Notes: a model not told the origin generated them from the sequence alone. A DNA stretch of 12,657 bases from Lysobacterales bacterium (GCA_015655035.1 JAATFS010000366.1:1-12657); one strand, 5' to 3'. Positions 1 through 7,239 are shown, numbered from the stretch's first letter. Numbers and translations are program-made.

Positions 1-1391
1 CCTTCGTCGACCACATTCTGCACCGCGCGCAGCACCACTTCTTCCTCGCCCTCGGCGTACACCACGCGCTGCTTGTCGGCGCGCGCGCGGTCGTAGACCG
101 GCTTCATCATCAGGCTGGTGCGGTAGACGAACTGGCCCAGCTTGTCGCGGTAGGCGGCCATATCCTCGATCGGGCGGGTCGCCACCCCCGAATCCATTGC
201 CGCCTGCGCCACCGCTGCCGACAGTTCCACCAGCAAGCGCGGGTCGAGCGGACGCGGGATCAGGTATTCGGGACCGAAGCTCGGGGTTTCGCCGCCGTAG
301 GCCGCACCCAGGTCGGAGGCCTCGCGCCGCGCCATCGAGGCGATCGCCTTGACGCAGGCGATCTTCATTTCCTCGTTGATCGTGGTCGCGCCGACATCCA
401 GCGCGCCCCGGAACAGATACGGGAAACACAGTACGTTGTTGACCTGGTTCGGATAGTCCGAACGGCCGGTGCCGATGATCGCATCCGGACGCACCGCCTT
501 GGCCGCTTCCGGGGTGATCTCCGGATTCGGGTTGGCCAGCGCGAAGATCACCGGATTGGGCGCCATCGTGGCTACCATTTCCGGGCTGAGGATGCCGGCG
601 GCCGACAGGCCCAGGAAGATGTCGGCGCCCTCCACGATCTCGGCCAGAGTGCGCTTGTCGGTATCGCGCGCATAGCGGGCTTTTTCCGCATCCAGGTCGT
701 TGCGGCCGGTATGGATCACGCCATCCCGATCGAACGCCAGGATGTTCTCCGGCTTCAATCCCAATGCGACCAGCATGTTCACGCAGGAGATGCCGGCGGC
801 GCCCATGCCGGTGGTCGCCAACCTGACCTCACCGATCTTCTTGCCGGTCACTTCCATCGCATTGATGACCGCCGCGCCGACGATGATCGCGGTGCCGTGC
901 TGGTCGTCATGGAACACCGGGATGTTCATGCGCTCGCGCAACTTGCGCTCGACTATGAAACATTCCGGCGCCTTGATGTCTTCCAGGTTGATGCCGCCGA
1001 AGGTCGGCTCCAGGCTGGCGATGATGTCCACCAGCTTGTCCGGATCGTTCTCGTCGATCTCGATGTCGAACACATCGATGCCGGCGAACTTCTGGAACAG
1101 CACGCCCTTGCCTTCCATCACCGGCTTGCCGGCGAGTGGACCGATGTTGCCCAGGCCGAGCACCGCCGTGCCGTTGGAGATCACCGCCACCAGGTTGCCG
1201 CGCGCGGTCAGCTCGCTGGCCTGCCGTGGGTCTTCGACGATGGCTTCGCAAGCGAACGCCACACCCGGCGAGTAGGCCAGCGACAGATCGCGCTGGGTCA
1301 GCATCGGCTTGGTCGCGATGACCTTGATCTTGCCGGCCGGCTGCTGGCGGTGATAGTCGAGTGCGGCCTGTTTGAATTCTTCTTTGGACAT
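1..1391 (-). CDS. maeB: NADP-dependent malic enzyme (MaeB type), 3' end cut by window edge
   Basis: Oxidatively decarboxylates L-malate to pyruvate with NADP+ reduction, in the cytoplasm. It reads from ATG at 1391 to the left edge, giving 463 codons. Visible motifs: LAYSPGVA with the catalytic-type Tyr40, MEGKGVLF with Lys95, the metal/substrate segment LEDIKAPECF (about 136-145), HDDQHGTA (161-168) and the dinucleotide-binding GMGAAG (195-200). The last visible residues (RVVYAEGEEE and following) match the start of the phosphotransacetylase-like C-terminal domain of the long MaeB class (about 750-770 aa), so roughly 300 residues lie outside the window. The start fits the family N-terminus, although no Shine-Dalgarno sequence is visible before it. 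It follows a dicarboxylate transport cluster on the same strand, which suits a malate-consuming enzyme, but the 200-bp gap argues for its own promoter. Identity is very secure; the PTA-like domain is expected rather than fully seen. Confidence 0.95.
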   Translation of the reverse strand, partial: MSKEEFKQAALDYHRQQPAGKIKVIATKPMLTQRDLSLAYSPGVAFACEAIVEDPRQASELTARGNLVAVISNGTAVLGLGNIGPLAGKPVMEGKGVLFQKFAGIDVFDIEIDENDPDKLVDIIASLEPTFGGINLEDIKAPECFIVERKLRERMNIPVFHDDQHGTAIIVGAAVINAMEVTGKKIGEVRLATTGMGAAGISCVNMLVALGLKPENILAFDRDGVIHTGRNDLDAEKARYARDTDKRTLAEIVEGADIFLGLSAAGILSPEMVATMAPNPVIFALANPNPEITPEAAKAVRPDAIIGTGRSDYPNQVNNVLCFPYLFRGALDVGATTINEEMKIACVKAIASMARREASDLGAAYGGETPSFGPEYLIPRPLDPRLLVELSAAVAQAAMDSGVATRPIEDMAAYRDKLGQFVYRTSLMMKPVYDRARADKQRVVYAEGEEEVVLRAVQNVVDE

Positions 1392-1591
1392 TGCGGGAGA
1401 CTTGGCTCTGGACACGGAATGCGCGCGGGATTGCTCGATTCTACATCGCAAGGGAAGGCGCGGGAGGCGGCTTCCCCATGGGGTGGCCCGGGAAAGGCAC
1501 CCCGGTCAGCTGCGGTAGAGGCATCGGCAGCACTGGATCACACCGCGGCCTGGCATCTCGCCGGCCAAAGGCGTCGCCACGCGCAGCCGGC
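1392..1591. other. intergenic region between porin and maeB
   Basis: About 200 bp separates the porin stop from the maeB start on the minus strand. A TAGAAT hexamer on the minus strand (1443-1438), 47 bp before the maeB ATG, could be a -10 box, but no convincing -35 lies at the right distance. A GC-rich imperfect inverted repeat (GGGGTG...CACCCC, about 1480-1503) could form a hairpin after the porin gene. It lacks a T-tract on either strand. Nothing else supportable was seen. Confidence 0.3.
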
Positions 1592-3079
1592 TCAAAACAC
1601 CACCTGCGTGCGTATGCCCAGGGTATTGCCGGAGTCCGGCCCCTGGAACGCACCGACCTGATTGTCGGTTTTCCAGTGCACGTAGTTGAGCATCAACCGC
1701 GACCAATTGTTTAGATACCAGTTCAAGCCCAGGGTCCAGGCATTGCCTTCGCCACCGCGCGCGGCATCGGTGAAGTCGTATTTGTCGTAACGCGCGGCCA
1801 GCTCGAACGCGCCTGCGCCGCCTTCGGTGACCGGATGCAGTACCCGGGTGGTGCCCCAGATTCCGGCGCGACTGCCGAAGCCTGGCTTTTCTCCAGTGAT
1901 CAGCCAGCCGGCATAGACCGAGGCCGCCTTCTGCTCGAGCGGATCGCCCGTATTCGATTCGATGGTGCGATCCGTGTATTCGCCGAATGCCCATAGGCTG
2001 CGGTATACGCCGCCCACCTCGAGGCCATAGGCATGGTCGCTGGTGGGCTCGTCGATACCACCGGCCGAAATCTGCACCTGGCTGTTCCAGCCCAGCGCCA
2101 CGCGCGAGGTTTTGTTGATCCTGTCCACACTGGAACTGAGATGCTCATACCAGTACCAGGCACCCAGGTGCACGAAGCCTTCGCCGCCCTTGAGCGGATT
2201 CCAGTGTGCGCGTGCCAGGTAGGCGATGCTGTCGTTGGCATCGCCGGTATTGCCGACGTCGTCGCCAGTGACGGTCAGGCTGGCATGCCAGCCATCACCG
2301 AATATCCGCGCGCTCAGCCCAAGACCGTAATAGCCGCCTTGTTGCGCACCGACCGAAGCCACCGCATTGCGTTCCATGAACGGCGTACTGACGCCGCTGC
2401 TGGCACCATCCAGGCTGCGGTCCTTGAGCTTGTTGCCGACGTACAGCTCCAGCGGCAGCTCCCCGAACGCAGCGTCCCAGGACAGATAGGTGTCCTTCAA
2501 CGAAACCTCGTTGCCCGCGAAATCCGCTTCCAGCTTGTAGCCCAGATCGCCCATCTCGCCCTCGACGCCAAGGCGGCCGCTGGCCAGGTCGGTACCGGTG
2601 ATGTTGCGCTCGTCGAATGCGGAACCATGCGTGCCGGTGAGATCCATCACCACGCGCCCGCGCGGATGGAAGCTGAAGTTGCCATCGCTGCTCTTGAATT
2701 CCGGCCCGCCCTTGCGCCAGCTGACGTTGCCATTGGAACGGCCATTGCCCGTTCCAGTGGCCGCCAGTTGTGCGACCTGTGCCTGCAGGATCGCAAGGTC
2801 GTCCTGGCGGGTATCGGCCAGTGCCCCGGCAAGCTGGGTCTGCGCCGGATCGGCAACGGCGGCACTGCCGGCGCCGGCCTCTTGCGCATGTTCCAACGCG
2901 GCCAGCCGCTGATTCAACGCGCGTATCTGCTCGGTCTGTTGCCGCAGTTGCTCGGCTTGCTGCTGCAGCAGATTGCGCAGCTCGGCCTCGCCGGCCAAGC
3001 TGCCGGCCATGACCGGCGATGCGATGGCCAAAGCGGCCCCTGCTGCCGCGACGAGCGCGGCATTACGTATCCGATTCAT
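1592..3079 (-). CDS. OprP/OprO-family outer-membrane porin with N-terminal coiled coil
   Basis: Predicted 495-aa outer-membrane channel of the family named phosphate/polyphosphate-selective porins. The chosen ATG (3079) follows a GGGAGGG Shine-Dalgarno and starts a good signal peptide (MNRIRNAAL..., hydrophobic core 8-20, likely cleavage after SPVMA at 25). Residues about 31-65 form a Gln/Leu-rich heptad segment (EAELRNLLQQQ..., RALNQRLAALEH), the trimerising coiled coil typical of OprO-like annotations. The rest alternates aromatic and polar residues like a beta-barrel and ends in aromatic-rich strands (NWYLNNWSRLMLNYVHW) with a C-terminal Phe. The frame stays open 59 codons upstream, but that extension overlaps the hydrolase gene and lacks signal-peptide character. 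Family names imply phosphate. Its position downstream of dctA suggests that here it may carry organic acids, which is inference. Start and family are well supported; substrate is unknown. Confidence 0.88.
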   Translation of the reverse strand: MNRIRNAALVAAAGAALAIASPVMAGSLAGEAELRNLLQQQAEQLRQQTEQIRALNQRLAALEHAQEAGAGSAAVADPAQTQLAGALADTRQDDLAILQAQVAQLAATGTGNGRSNGNVSWRKGGPEFKSSDGNFSFHPRGRVVMDLTGTHGSAFDERNITGTDLASGRLGVEGEMGDLGYKLEADFAGNEVSLKDTYLSWDAAFGELPLELYVGNKLKDRSLDGASSGVSTPFMERNAVASVGAQQGGYYGLGLSARIFGDGWHASLTVTGDDVGNTGDANDSIAYLARAHWNPLKGGEGFVHLGAWYWYEHLSSSVDRINKTSRVALGWNSQVQISAGGIDEPTSDHAYGLEVGGVYRSLWAFGEYTDRTIESNTGDPLEQKAASVYAGWLITGEKPGFGSRAGIWGTTRVLHPVTEGGAGAFELAARYDKYDFTDAARGGEGNAWTLGLNWYLNNWSRLMLNYVHWKTDNQVGAFQGPDSGNTLGIRTQVVF

Positions 3080-3141
3080 TGAAGTCCCTCCCAGGATGAC
3101 GAATCGTTTCAAAAAACGCTGGCGATGCGGCCGGGCGTGCC

Positions 3142-4140
3142 TCAGTCGCCTTGGCGTTCGGCGTCGGTCGCCGGCCTCTCCGGCAGGCGCAACGGCTTGG
3201 GCGGTGCATCCAGCAGCGCATGGCTGCGCGCCCAATTGGCGAACAGCCGTGGCCATTGCGCCACCAGCGTGCCGGGCTGGCCCAGCCCCCAGCTATGCCC
3301 GCCCTTCTCGAACAGATGCAACTCAACCGGGATCCCGATCGCATGCGTGGCCTGGTACATCGCCACGCTGTGGCCAACGTCGACGATCGGATCGTCCACC
3401 GCCTGCGCCAGGAACACCGGCGGCATGTCCTTGCGCACGTGGGTTTCCACCGAATACGCCTCCGCCGCATCGGGCTGCGAACTCAATTCGCGCCGCGAGC
3501 GGGTCTTGTCCAGCGGCGGTTGCAACGACACCACCGGATAGATCATCGCCAGGAAATCCGGACGCGCGGACAGCCGGTCGGCCGCATCCACCGCCGGATA
3601 GAACTCGGTATCGAAGCGCGTGCCGATCACCCCGGCCAGATTGCCGCCAGCGGAAAATCCGATCACGCCGATCCGGTTCGGATCGACGCCGAGCTCGGCG
3701 GCCTTCGAACGCATCAGGCGCATCGCGCGTTGGCCGTCCTGGAATGGCGACACCGCGCTCCAGCCATCGGCCGGGAGCCGGTAATAGACCACCGCCGTGG
3801 TCACGCCAAGCGATTGCAGCCACTGCGCCGCAGGCCGCGCCGCGCCGCCGATCTGGATGCGGAAATAGCCGCCGCCGCCATAGATCACCGCCGCAGTGCC
3901 GTTGGGATGCTCGGGACGATAAATATCCATGCGCGCATCGCTAACCCGGGAAACCGCACCGCGCGCACTGCCTTCGCTGCCGACTTTCTCCGGGCCGGCA
4001 ACGGTCGCCGGCCAGTGGTTCTGCGGCCAGAGATGCACGGTTTCCACCGGCGCGGCCTGCGCCTGGAACCCGCTGCCGAGCAGAATGCAGGCCAGCAGCC
4101 ACCCTGCCGGCCTGCGCCCGGCAATTCGTTCGATACTCAT
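3142..4140 (-). CDS. secreted alpha/beta-hydrolase (esterase/lipase, BD-FAE/acetylxylan-esterase-like)
   Basis: 332-aa predicted exported serine hydrolase. ATG at 4140 is chosen because GGGAGGG sits just upstream; the ATG at 4155 would place that site inside the gene. A signal peptide is clear (RR at 9-10, hydrophobic WLLACILLGSGF, likely cleavage after AQA at 29). Alpha/beta-hydrolase features: the oxyanion-type loop IYGGGGY (86-92), the nucleophile elbow GFSAGG with Ser163, an acidic AVDDPIVD segment (Asp249/Asp250) and EKGGHSW with the probable catalytic His282. This layout matches bacterial enzymes labelled esterase/lipase, acetylxylan esterase or 'xylanase XynB-like', which remove acyl groups from sugars or plant polymers. 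The natural substrate cannot be read from sequence. It lies 62 bp upstream of the porin and 152 bp downstream of dctA on the same strand. Co-transcription with the porin is plausible; with dctA it is less so because of hairpins between them. Confidence 0.85.
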   Translation of the reverse strand: MSIERIAGRRPAGWLLACILLGSGFQAQAAPVETVHLWPQNHWPATVAGPEKVGSEGSARGAVSRVSDARMDIYRPEHPNGTAAVIYGGGGYFRIQIGGAARPAAQWLQSLGVTTAVVYYRLPADGWSAVSPFQDGQRAMRLMRSKAAELGVDPNRIGVIGFSAGGNLAGVIGTRFDTEFYPAVDAADRLSARPDFLAMIYPVVSLQPPLDKTRSRRELSSQPDAAEAYSVETHVRKDMPPVFLAQAVDDPIVDVGHSVAMYQATHAIGIPVELHLFEKGGHSWGLGQPGTLVAQWPRLFANWARSHALLDAPPKPLRLPERPATDAERQGD

Positions 4141-4227
4141 GAGGCCCTCCCTCATCGTTTCGATGGAATGCTGGCTCCAGTCCGGAACCAGCCGTCGATG
4201 GCGCTCCCTCGCCGTTCGCTTGCTCCA

Positions 4228-4251
4228 GCGGGACCGCCCAGCCGGTCCCGC
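4228..4251 (-). other. second hairpin between dctA and the hydrolase gene
   Basis: Perfect 8-bp inverted repeat (GCGGGACC at 4228-4235, GGTCCCGC at 4244-4251) with an 8-nt loop. It lies next to the terminator-like stem after dctA. There is no T-run, so it may assist termination, protect the dctA mRNA 3' end, or be chance in GC-rich DNA. Confidence 0.4.
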
Positions 4252-4256
4252 ACAAC

Positions 4257-4286
4257 GACGAAGGCGACCTTGCGGCCGCCTTCGTC
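4257..4286 (-). terminator. probable terminator after dctA
   Basis: Perfect 10-bp stem on the minus strand (arms at 4286-4277 and 4266-4257, GACGAAGGCG/CGCCTTCGTC, 10-nt loop), starting 6 bp past the dctA stop codon. The flanking T-content is poor (GTTGTG), so termination may be partial. The position immediately after the stop is what makes it convincing. Confidence 0.6.
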
Positions 4287-4292
4287 ATCGGA

Positions 4293-5654
4293 TCAATCCG
4301 GGCTCTTGTCATCGGTCGGGATGCCGGCCGCCAGCACTGCCGCGCTCGGCCCGGCGACCAATTCGGCGTCGCCACCATCGAGGACCCGCTTGAGTTGCTC
4401 GGTATCCAGTGCATTTTCCCAGCGCGAGACCACCACGGTCGCCACCGCATTGCCGATGAAGTTGGTCAGCGAGCGACATTCGCTCATGAAGCGATCCACG
4501 CCCAGGATCAGCGCCATGCCTGCAACCGGCACTTCCGGTACCACCGCCAGGGTGGCCGCCAGGGTGATGAATCCCGCGCCGGTAACGCCCGCCGCGCCCT
4601 TGGAACTGAGCATCGCCACCAGCAACAACGCGATCTGGTGCCCGAGCGTCAGCTCGGTGTTGGTCGCCTGGGCAATGAACAGCGCCGCCAGCGTCATGTA
4701 GATGTTGGTGCCATCCAGGTTGAACGAATAGCCGGTTGGCACCACCAGGCCCACCACCGACTTCTTGCAGCCGGCCTTTTCCATCTTTTCCATCAGCGAC
4801 GGCAGCGCCGACTCCGACGAGGACGTGCCCAGCACCAGCAGCAGTTCGGCTTTCAGATAGCGGATCAGCTTGAGGACCGAGAACCCGCACAGCCGGCATA
4901 CCACGCCCAGGATCACCACCACGAACAGTACCGAGGTCAGGTAGAACGAGCCCACCAGCCAGGCAAGATTGACCAGCGACTCGACGCCGTACTTGCCGAT
5001 GGTGAAGGCGATCGCGCCGAACGCACCGATCGGAGCGGCCTTCATCAGGATGTGCACCAGCCGGAACACCGGCGCGGTCAGCGACTCCAGCAAGGTCAGC
5101 ACCGGACGCCCGCGCTCTCCCACCAGCGCCAGCGCGATGCCGAACAGCACCGCCACGAACAGCACCTGGAGGATGTTGCCATCGACGAAGGCGCTGACCA
5201 GCGTCGCCGGGATGATGTCCATCAGGAAGCCGGTCAGGGTCAGCTCGTGCGACTTCTCCACGTAGCTGTGCACCGCAGCCTGATCCAGATCGGCCGGGTT
5301 GATGTTCATGCCCGCGCCCGGCTGCACCACATGCGCGACGACCAGGCCCACGATCAGCGCCAGCGTGGAAAAGAACAGGAAATACGCCATCGACTTGGCA
5401 AACACCCGGCCGACCGTCCTGAGGTGGGTCATGCCGGCGATGCCGGTGACGATGGTCAGGAAGATGACCGGTGCGATGATCATCTTCACCAGTTTGATGA
5501 ATGCATCGCCGAGCGGTTTCAGGCTTTCGGCGAAGGCCGGCTCGAAATGGCCCAGCAGGGCGCCGAGGACGATCGCCACCACTACCTGGAAGTAGAGCTG
5601 CCGGTAGAAGGGCACAGGGGCCACCTGCGGGCGGTCGGTCGTGCTGATGTGCAT
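4293..5654 (-). CDS. dctA: C4-dicarboxylate symporter DctA
   Basis: Inner-membrane secondary transporter of the DAACS (glutamate/aspartate symporter-like) family, importing succinate, fumarate and malate with cations. The 453-aa length is normal. Family signatures in order: LYFQVVVAIVLGALLGH (about 20-36), KLVKMIIAPVIFLTIVTGI (54-72), the serine-rich re-entrant loop GTSSSESALPS (276-286), PTGYSFNLDGT (306-316), the second hairpin MLSSKGAAGVTGAGF (348-362) and DRFMSECRSLTNFIGNA (387-403). Hydrophobic segments occur throughout, and the C-terminal 30 residues are variable and polar. The ATG at 5654 has GGAG about 7-8 nt upstream. It is transcribed divergently from an OprP-type porin. The leader carries a terminator-like hairpin and, beyond it, a repeat array, so expression is probably tightly regulated. 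Assignment is secure; which dicarboxylates are preferred is not visible. Confidence 0.96.
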   Translation of the reverse strand: MHISTTDRPQVAPVPFYRQLYFQVVVAIVLGALLGHFEPAFAESLKPLGDAFIKLVKMIIAPVIFLTIVTGIAGMTHLRTVGRVFAKSMAYFLFFSTLALIVGLVVAHVVQPGAGMNINPADLDQAAVHSYVEKSHELTLTGFLMDIIPATLVSAFVDGNILQVLFVAVLFGIALALVGERGRPVLTLLESLTAPVFRLVHILMKAAPIGAFGAIAFTIGKYGVESLVNLAWLVGSFYLTSVLFVVVILGVVCRLCGFSVLKLIRYLKAELLLVLGTSSSESALPSLMEKMEKAGCKKSVVGLVVPTGYSFNLDGTNIYMTLAALFIAQATNTELTLGHQIALLLVAMLSSKGAAGVTGAGFITLAATLAVVPEVPVAGMALILGVDRFMSECRSLTNFIGNAVATVVVSRWENALDTEQLKRVLDGGDAELVAGPSAAVLAAGIPTDDKSPD

Positions 5655-5668
5655 GAAAGTGCTCCGTT

Positions 5669-5696
5669 AAACAGAAAAGCACCCGGCCGGGCGCCT
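5669..5696 (-). promoter_or_regulatory. terminator-like hairpin in the dctA leader (candidate attenuator)
   Basis: On the minus strand, GCGCCC-GGCC-GGGTGC (5694-5679, one G.U pair, extendable by G.U and A-U pairs to 5696) is followed directly by TTTTCTGTTT (5678-5669), the form of an intrinsic terminator. It ends only 15 bp before the dctA ATG, so any dctA transcript begun upstream must cross it. A competing pairing exists between GTGCT (5682-5678) and AGCAC (5663-5659), which overlaps the ribosome-binding GGAGC. That would make the two structures mutually exclusive. Read-through control is inference. Confidence 0.5.
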
Positions 5697-5735
5697 CATC
5701 GAGGACGCATTCTGCGCACACTGGCCGGAATCAGC
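5697..5735. other. rest of the dctA leader/promoter region
   Basis: The segment between the leader hairpin and the repeat array shows no clear sigma70 -35/-10 pair and no sigma54-type GG-N10-GC element in either direction. Confidence 0.2.
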
Positions 5736-5738
5736 AGA

Positions 5739-5776
5739 TAACCTATTGGTACTACGTAACCTATTGGTCGTATTGG
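5739..5776. promoter_or_regulatory. tandem operator-like direct repeats between dctA and porin
   Basis: Two identical 12-mers TAACCTATTGGT occur at 5739-5750 and 5757-5768, 18 bp apart start to start. A third TATTGG lies at 5771-5776, nine bp after the TATTGG of the second repeat. The core ACCTATTGGT is a partial dyad (ACC...GGT). The stretch is AT-rich compared with its surroundings. Exact duplication in a divergent intergenic region suggests a regulator array serving dctA, the porin, or both. The LuxR-type regulator at the right edge is a candidate binder, by inference. Confidence 0.6.
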
Positions 5777-5779
5777 AAT

Positions 5780-5806
5780 AGTCTGCGAGGATCATGGTCG
5801 TAGACT
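5780..5806. promoter_or_regulatory. inverted repeat adjoining the direct-repeat array
   Basis: AGTCTGCGA (5780-5788) and TCGTAGACT (5798-5806) are inverted copies matching at 8 of 9 positions, with a 9-bp spacer. Arm centres are 18 bp apart, the same interval as the neighbouring direct repeats. It could be a dimer-binding operator. No binding protein can be named from sequence. Confidence 0.45.
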
Positions 5807-5827
5807 CAATCGCTCCGGGAACGATTG
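5807..5827. repeat. short inverted repeat CAATCG...CGATTG
   Basis: Perfect 6-bp arms (5807-5812, 5822-5827) around a 9-nt loop, directly next to the preceding inverted repeat. It may be part of the same control region or be coincidental. Confidence 0.3.
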
Positions 5828-5915
5828 CCCTAGCAGGCGGGCGACCCCCACGCCCGGAGACGCCTTCGCCGCATTCCCGCAGGAGTGCACGGAGGTGGTG
5901 TGTACCCGCACGACC

Positions 5916-5949
5916 CTTGCCTGGTGCAGGGCAAGTGCGACGCGTCGCA
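5916..5949 (+). promoter_or_regulatory. hairpin plus perfect 14-bp palindrome upstream of the second porin
   Basis: CTTGCC/GGCAAG (5916-5921, 5930-5935, 8-nt loop) is followed at once by the perfect palindrome TGCGACGCGTCGCA (5936-5949). The palindrome ends 26 bp before the porin ATG and 11 bp before its AGGTGG ribosome-binding site (5961-5966). It could be an operator or an mRNA leader structure. Its role is not established. Confidence 0.4.
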
Positions 5950-5975
5950 TCCCTAAACAAAGGTGGACCGAAACC

Positions 5976-7142
5976 ATGCGTCATTCCCTGCTATTCACCG
6001 TGCTGTGCCTGGCGGCGCCGGCCGCTGCCGAAGCGGCCAACATCGAGAACTGGCCAACCAAATACCGCTTCAGCGACGCGACCGAGGCCGCGCTGACCGG
6101 CAACTTCGGCTACGACTACAACGACTTCTCCGGCGACGACCGCCTGGAAGACAAAGACTTCATGCGACGCAAGGAGTTCGGCGCGACCTTGAAGAAAAAG
6201 GGCGCCTACGACGCCATGGTGTACTTCGACTTCCAGGCCAAGCTGTGGCTGGACGTGTTCTTCCGCTTCGAGACCAAGGCGCTGCTGGGCAAGGACTACG
6301 GCCGCATCCGCCTGGGCTATATCAAGACCCCGGTCGGCCTGGATGCCGGCACCAGCTCGCGCGCCGTCAGTTTCCTTGAGACCGCGCTGCCGGTGCAGGC
6401 CATCTACGCCGGGCGCCGAACCGGGCTGGAATGGGTATTGGAGCGCCCGCACTACCTGTTGCAAGCCGGCGCTTACGGCGGCAAGGACCTGCAGGGCGAC
6501 AACCCCGGCACCACGCAGGCCGTGCGCGGGGTGTGGACGCCCATCAACGCGCCCGGCGAAGTGCTGCACCTGGGCCTGGCCTACTCGCAGGAAAATCCGC
6601 GCGGCTTTCACAACGGCCTCGGCGTGAGCCTGCCACCCAGCGTGCGCCTGCGCGCACGACCGGAAGCGGGCCTGACCGATGTACGGCTGGTGGATTCAGG
6701 CAACCTCGTCGAGGTCGAGCAGATCCAGCGCAGCGGGTTCGAAGGCATCTGGATCCACGGCCCGCTCTCGGTGCAGGGCGAAGCACTGCAAGCCCACGTC
6801 ACTCGCCACGACGGCTTGCCCGACTACGACGTGGCGGGCGAATACATCTACGGCAGCTGGGTGCTGACCGGCGAATCGCGGCCCTATGCGGCCGGCGCGG
6901 TGGCCAACATCAAGCCTGGGCACAGCTATGGCGCAATCGAGCTGCTGGCCCGTTACAGCCACCTGGACCTGGACGATGGCACCATCCTCGGCGGACGCCA
7001 GCACGATTGGACCCTTGGTGCCAACTGGTATCTGACCAGCCATTTCAAGTTCCAGGCGAACTACACCAAGACCCACGCCAACCGGGCAGGACTGGCGACC
7101 GAGCCGGAGATCATCGAACTGCGGGCGCAAGTCCAGTTCTGA
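5976..7142 (+). CDS. OprP-family outer-membrane porin, divergent from dctA
   Basis: Predicted 388-aa outer-membrane beta-barrel porin, distantly like the porin at 1592-3079 but without its coiled coil. The ATG at 5976 is preceded by AGGTGG at 9 nt and begins a signal peptide (MRHSLLFTVLCLAAPAAAEA, likely cleavage near residue 18-20). An upstream in-frame ATG at 5895 would add 27 residues and spoil that signal. Family-like features: an early GNFGYDYNDF strand, RRKEFGATLKKKGAYDAMVYFDF (about 62-84), GYIKTPVGLDAGTSSRAVSFLE (about 113-134, matching the constriction-loop region of OprP-like proteins) and terminal strands HDWTLGANWYL and LRAQVQF with C-terminal Phe. It shares an upstream region with dctA and lies 97 bp before the sensor kinase, so it is a likely outer-membrane entry route for the ligand that DctA imports. 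That substrate is inference; the family name suggests phosphate. Confidence 0.88.
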   Translation: MRHSLLFTVLCLAAPAAAEAANIENWPTKYRFSDATEAALTGNFGYDYNDFSGDDRLEDKDFMRRKEFGATLKKKGAYDAMVYFDFQAKLWLDVFFRFETKALLGKDYGRIRLGYIKTPVGLDAGTSSRAVSFLETALPVQAIYAGRRTGLEWVLERPHYLLQAGAYGGKDLQGDNPGTTQAVRGVWTPINAPGEVLHLGLAYSQENPRGFHNGLGVSLPPSVRLRARPEAGLTDVRLVDSGNLVEVEQIQRSGFEGIWIHGPLSVQGEALQAHVTRHDGLPDYDVAGEYIYGSWVLTGESRPYAAGAVANIKPGHSYGAIELLARYSHLDLDDGTILGGRQHDWTLGANWYLTSHFKFQANYTKTHANRAGLATEPEIIELRAQVQF

Positions 7143-7156
7143 TCCGCGCCACGCTC

Positions 7157-7185
7157 AGCGGCCGTGCCGATGCGGTGCGGCCGCT
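7157..7185 (+). terminator. hairpin between porin and sensor kinase (possible terminator/attenuator)
   Basis: Perfect 8-bp inverted repeat (AGCGGCCG 7157-7164, CGGCCGCT 7178-7185) with an inner CCG/CGG pairing, 14 bp after the porin stop. No T-tract follows, so full termination is doubtful. It could lower kinase expression relative to the porin or stabilise the porin mRNA. Confidence 0.45.
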
Positions 7186-7239
7186 CTCGCTGGCATGCGC
7201 GGCTACCCGCGCCGCTTCGCCCGCTTCATACTTGCGCGC

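Noticed and set aside
1438..1443. TAGAAT as the maeB promoter -10
   Set aside because: No matching -35 at 16-18 bp. One hexamer alone is weak evidence.
2033..3082. 349-codon plus-strand frame opposite the first porin
   Set aside because: The minus-strand porin has signal peptide, coiled coil, barrel and ribosome-binding site. The plus frame has none of these.
3080..3141. terminator suggested by a TTTTTT run (minus strand) between hydrolase and porin
   Set aside because: No GC stem precedes the T-run properly. The CGTTTTTTGAAACG element is only an imperfect dyad, so read-through from hydrolase to porin is as likely.
3151..4701. 516-codon plus-strand frame across the hydrolase and the dctA 3' end
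   Set aside because: It runs opposite two well-supported genes and through their intergenic hairpins. Its Arg/His-rich product looks like a shadow translation.
4395..5741. 448-codon plus-strand frame opposite dctA
   Set aside because: DctA is unmistakable on the other strand. This frame gives a His/Gln/Arg-rich product typical of antisense reading.
5655..5975. sigma54 promoter for dctA, as in DctB-DctD systems
   Set aside because: No GG-N10-GC element resembling TGGCAC-N5-TTGC was found by eye on either strand, and no DctD-like gene is in the window.
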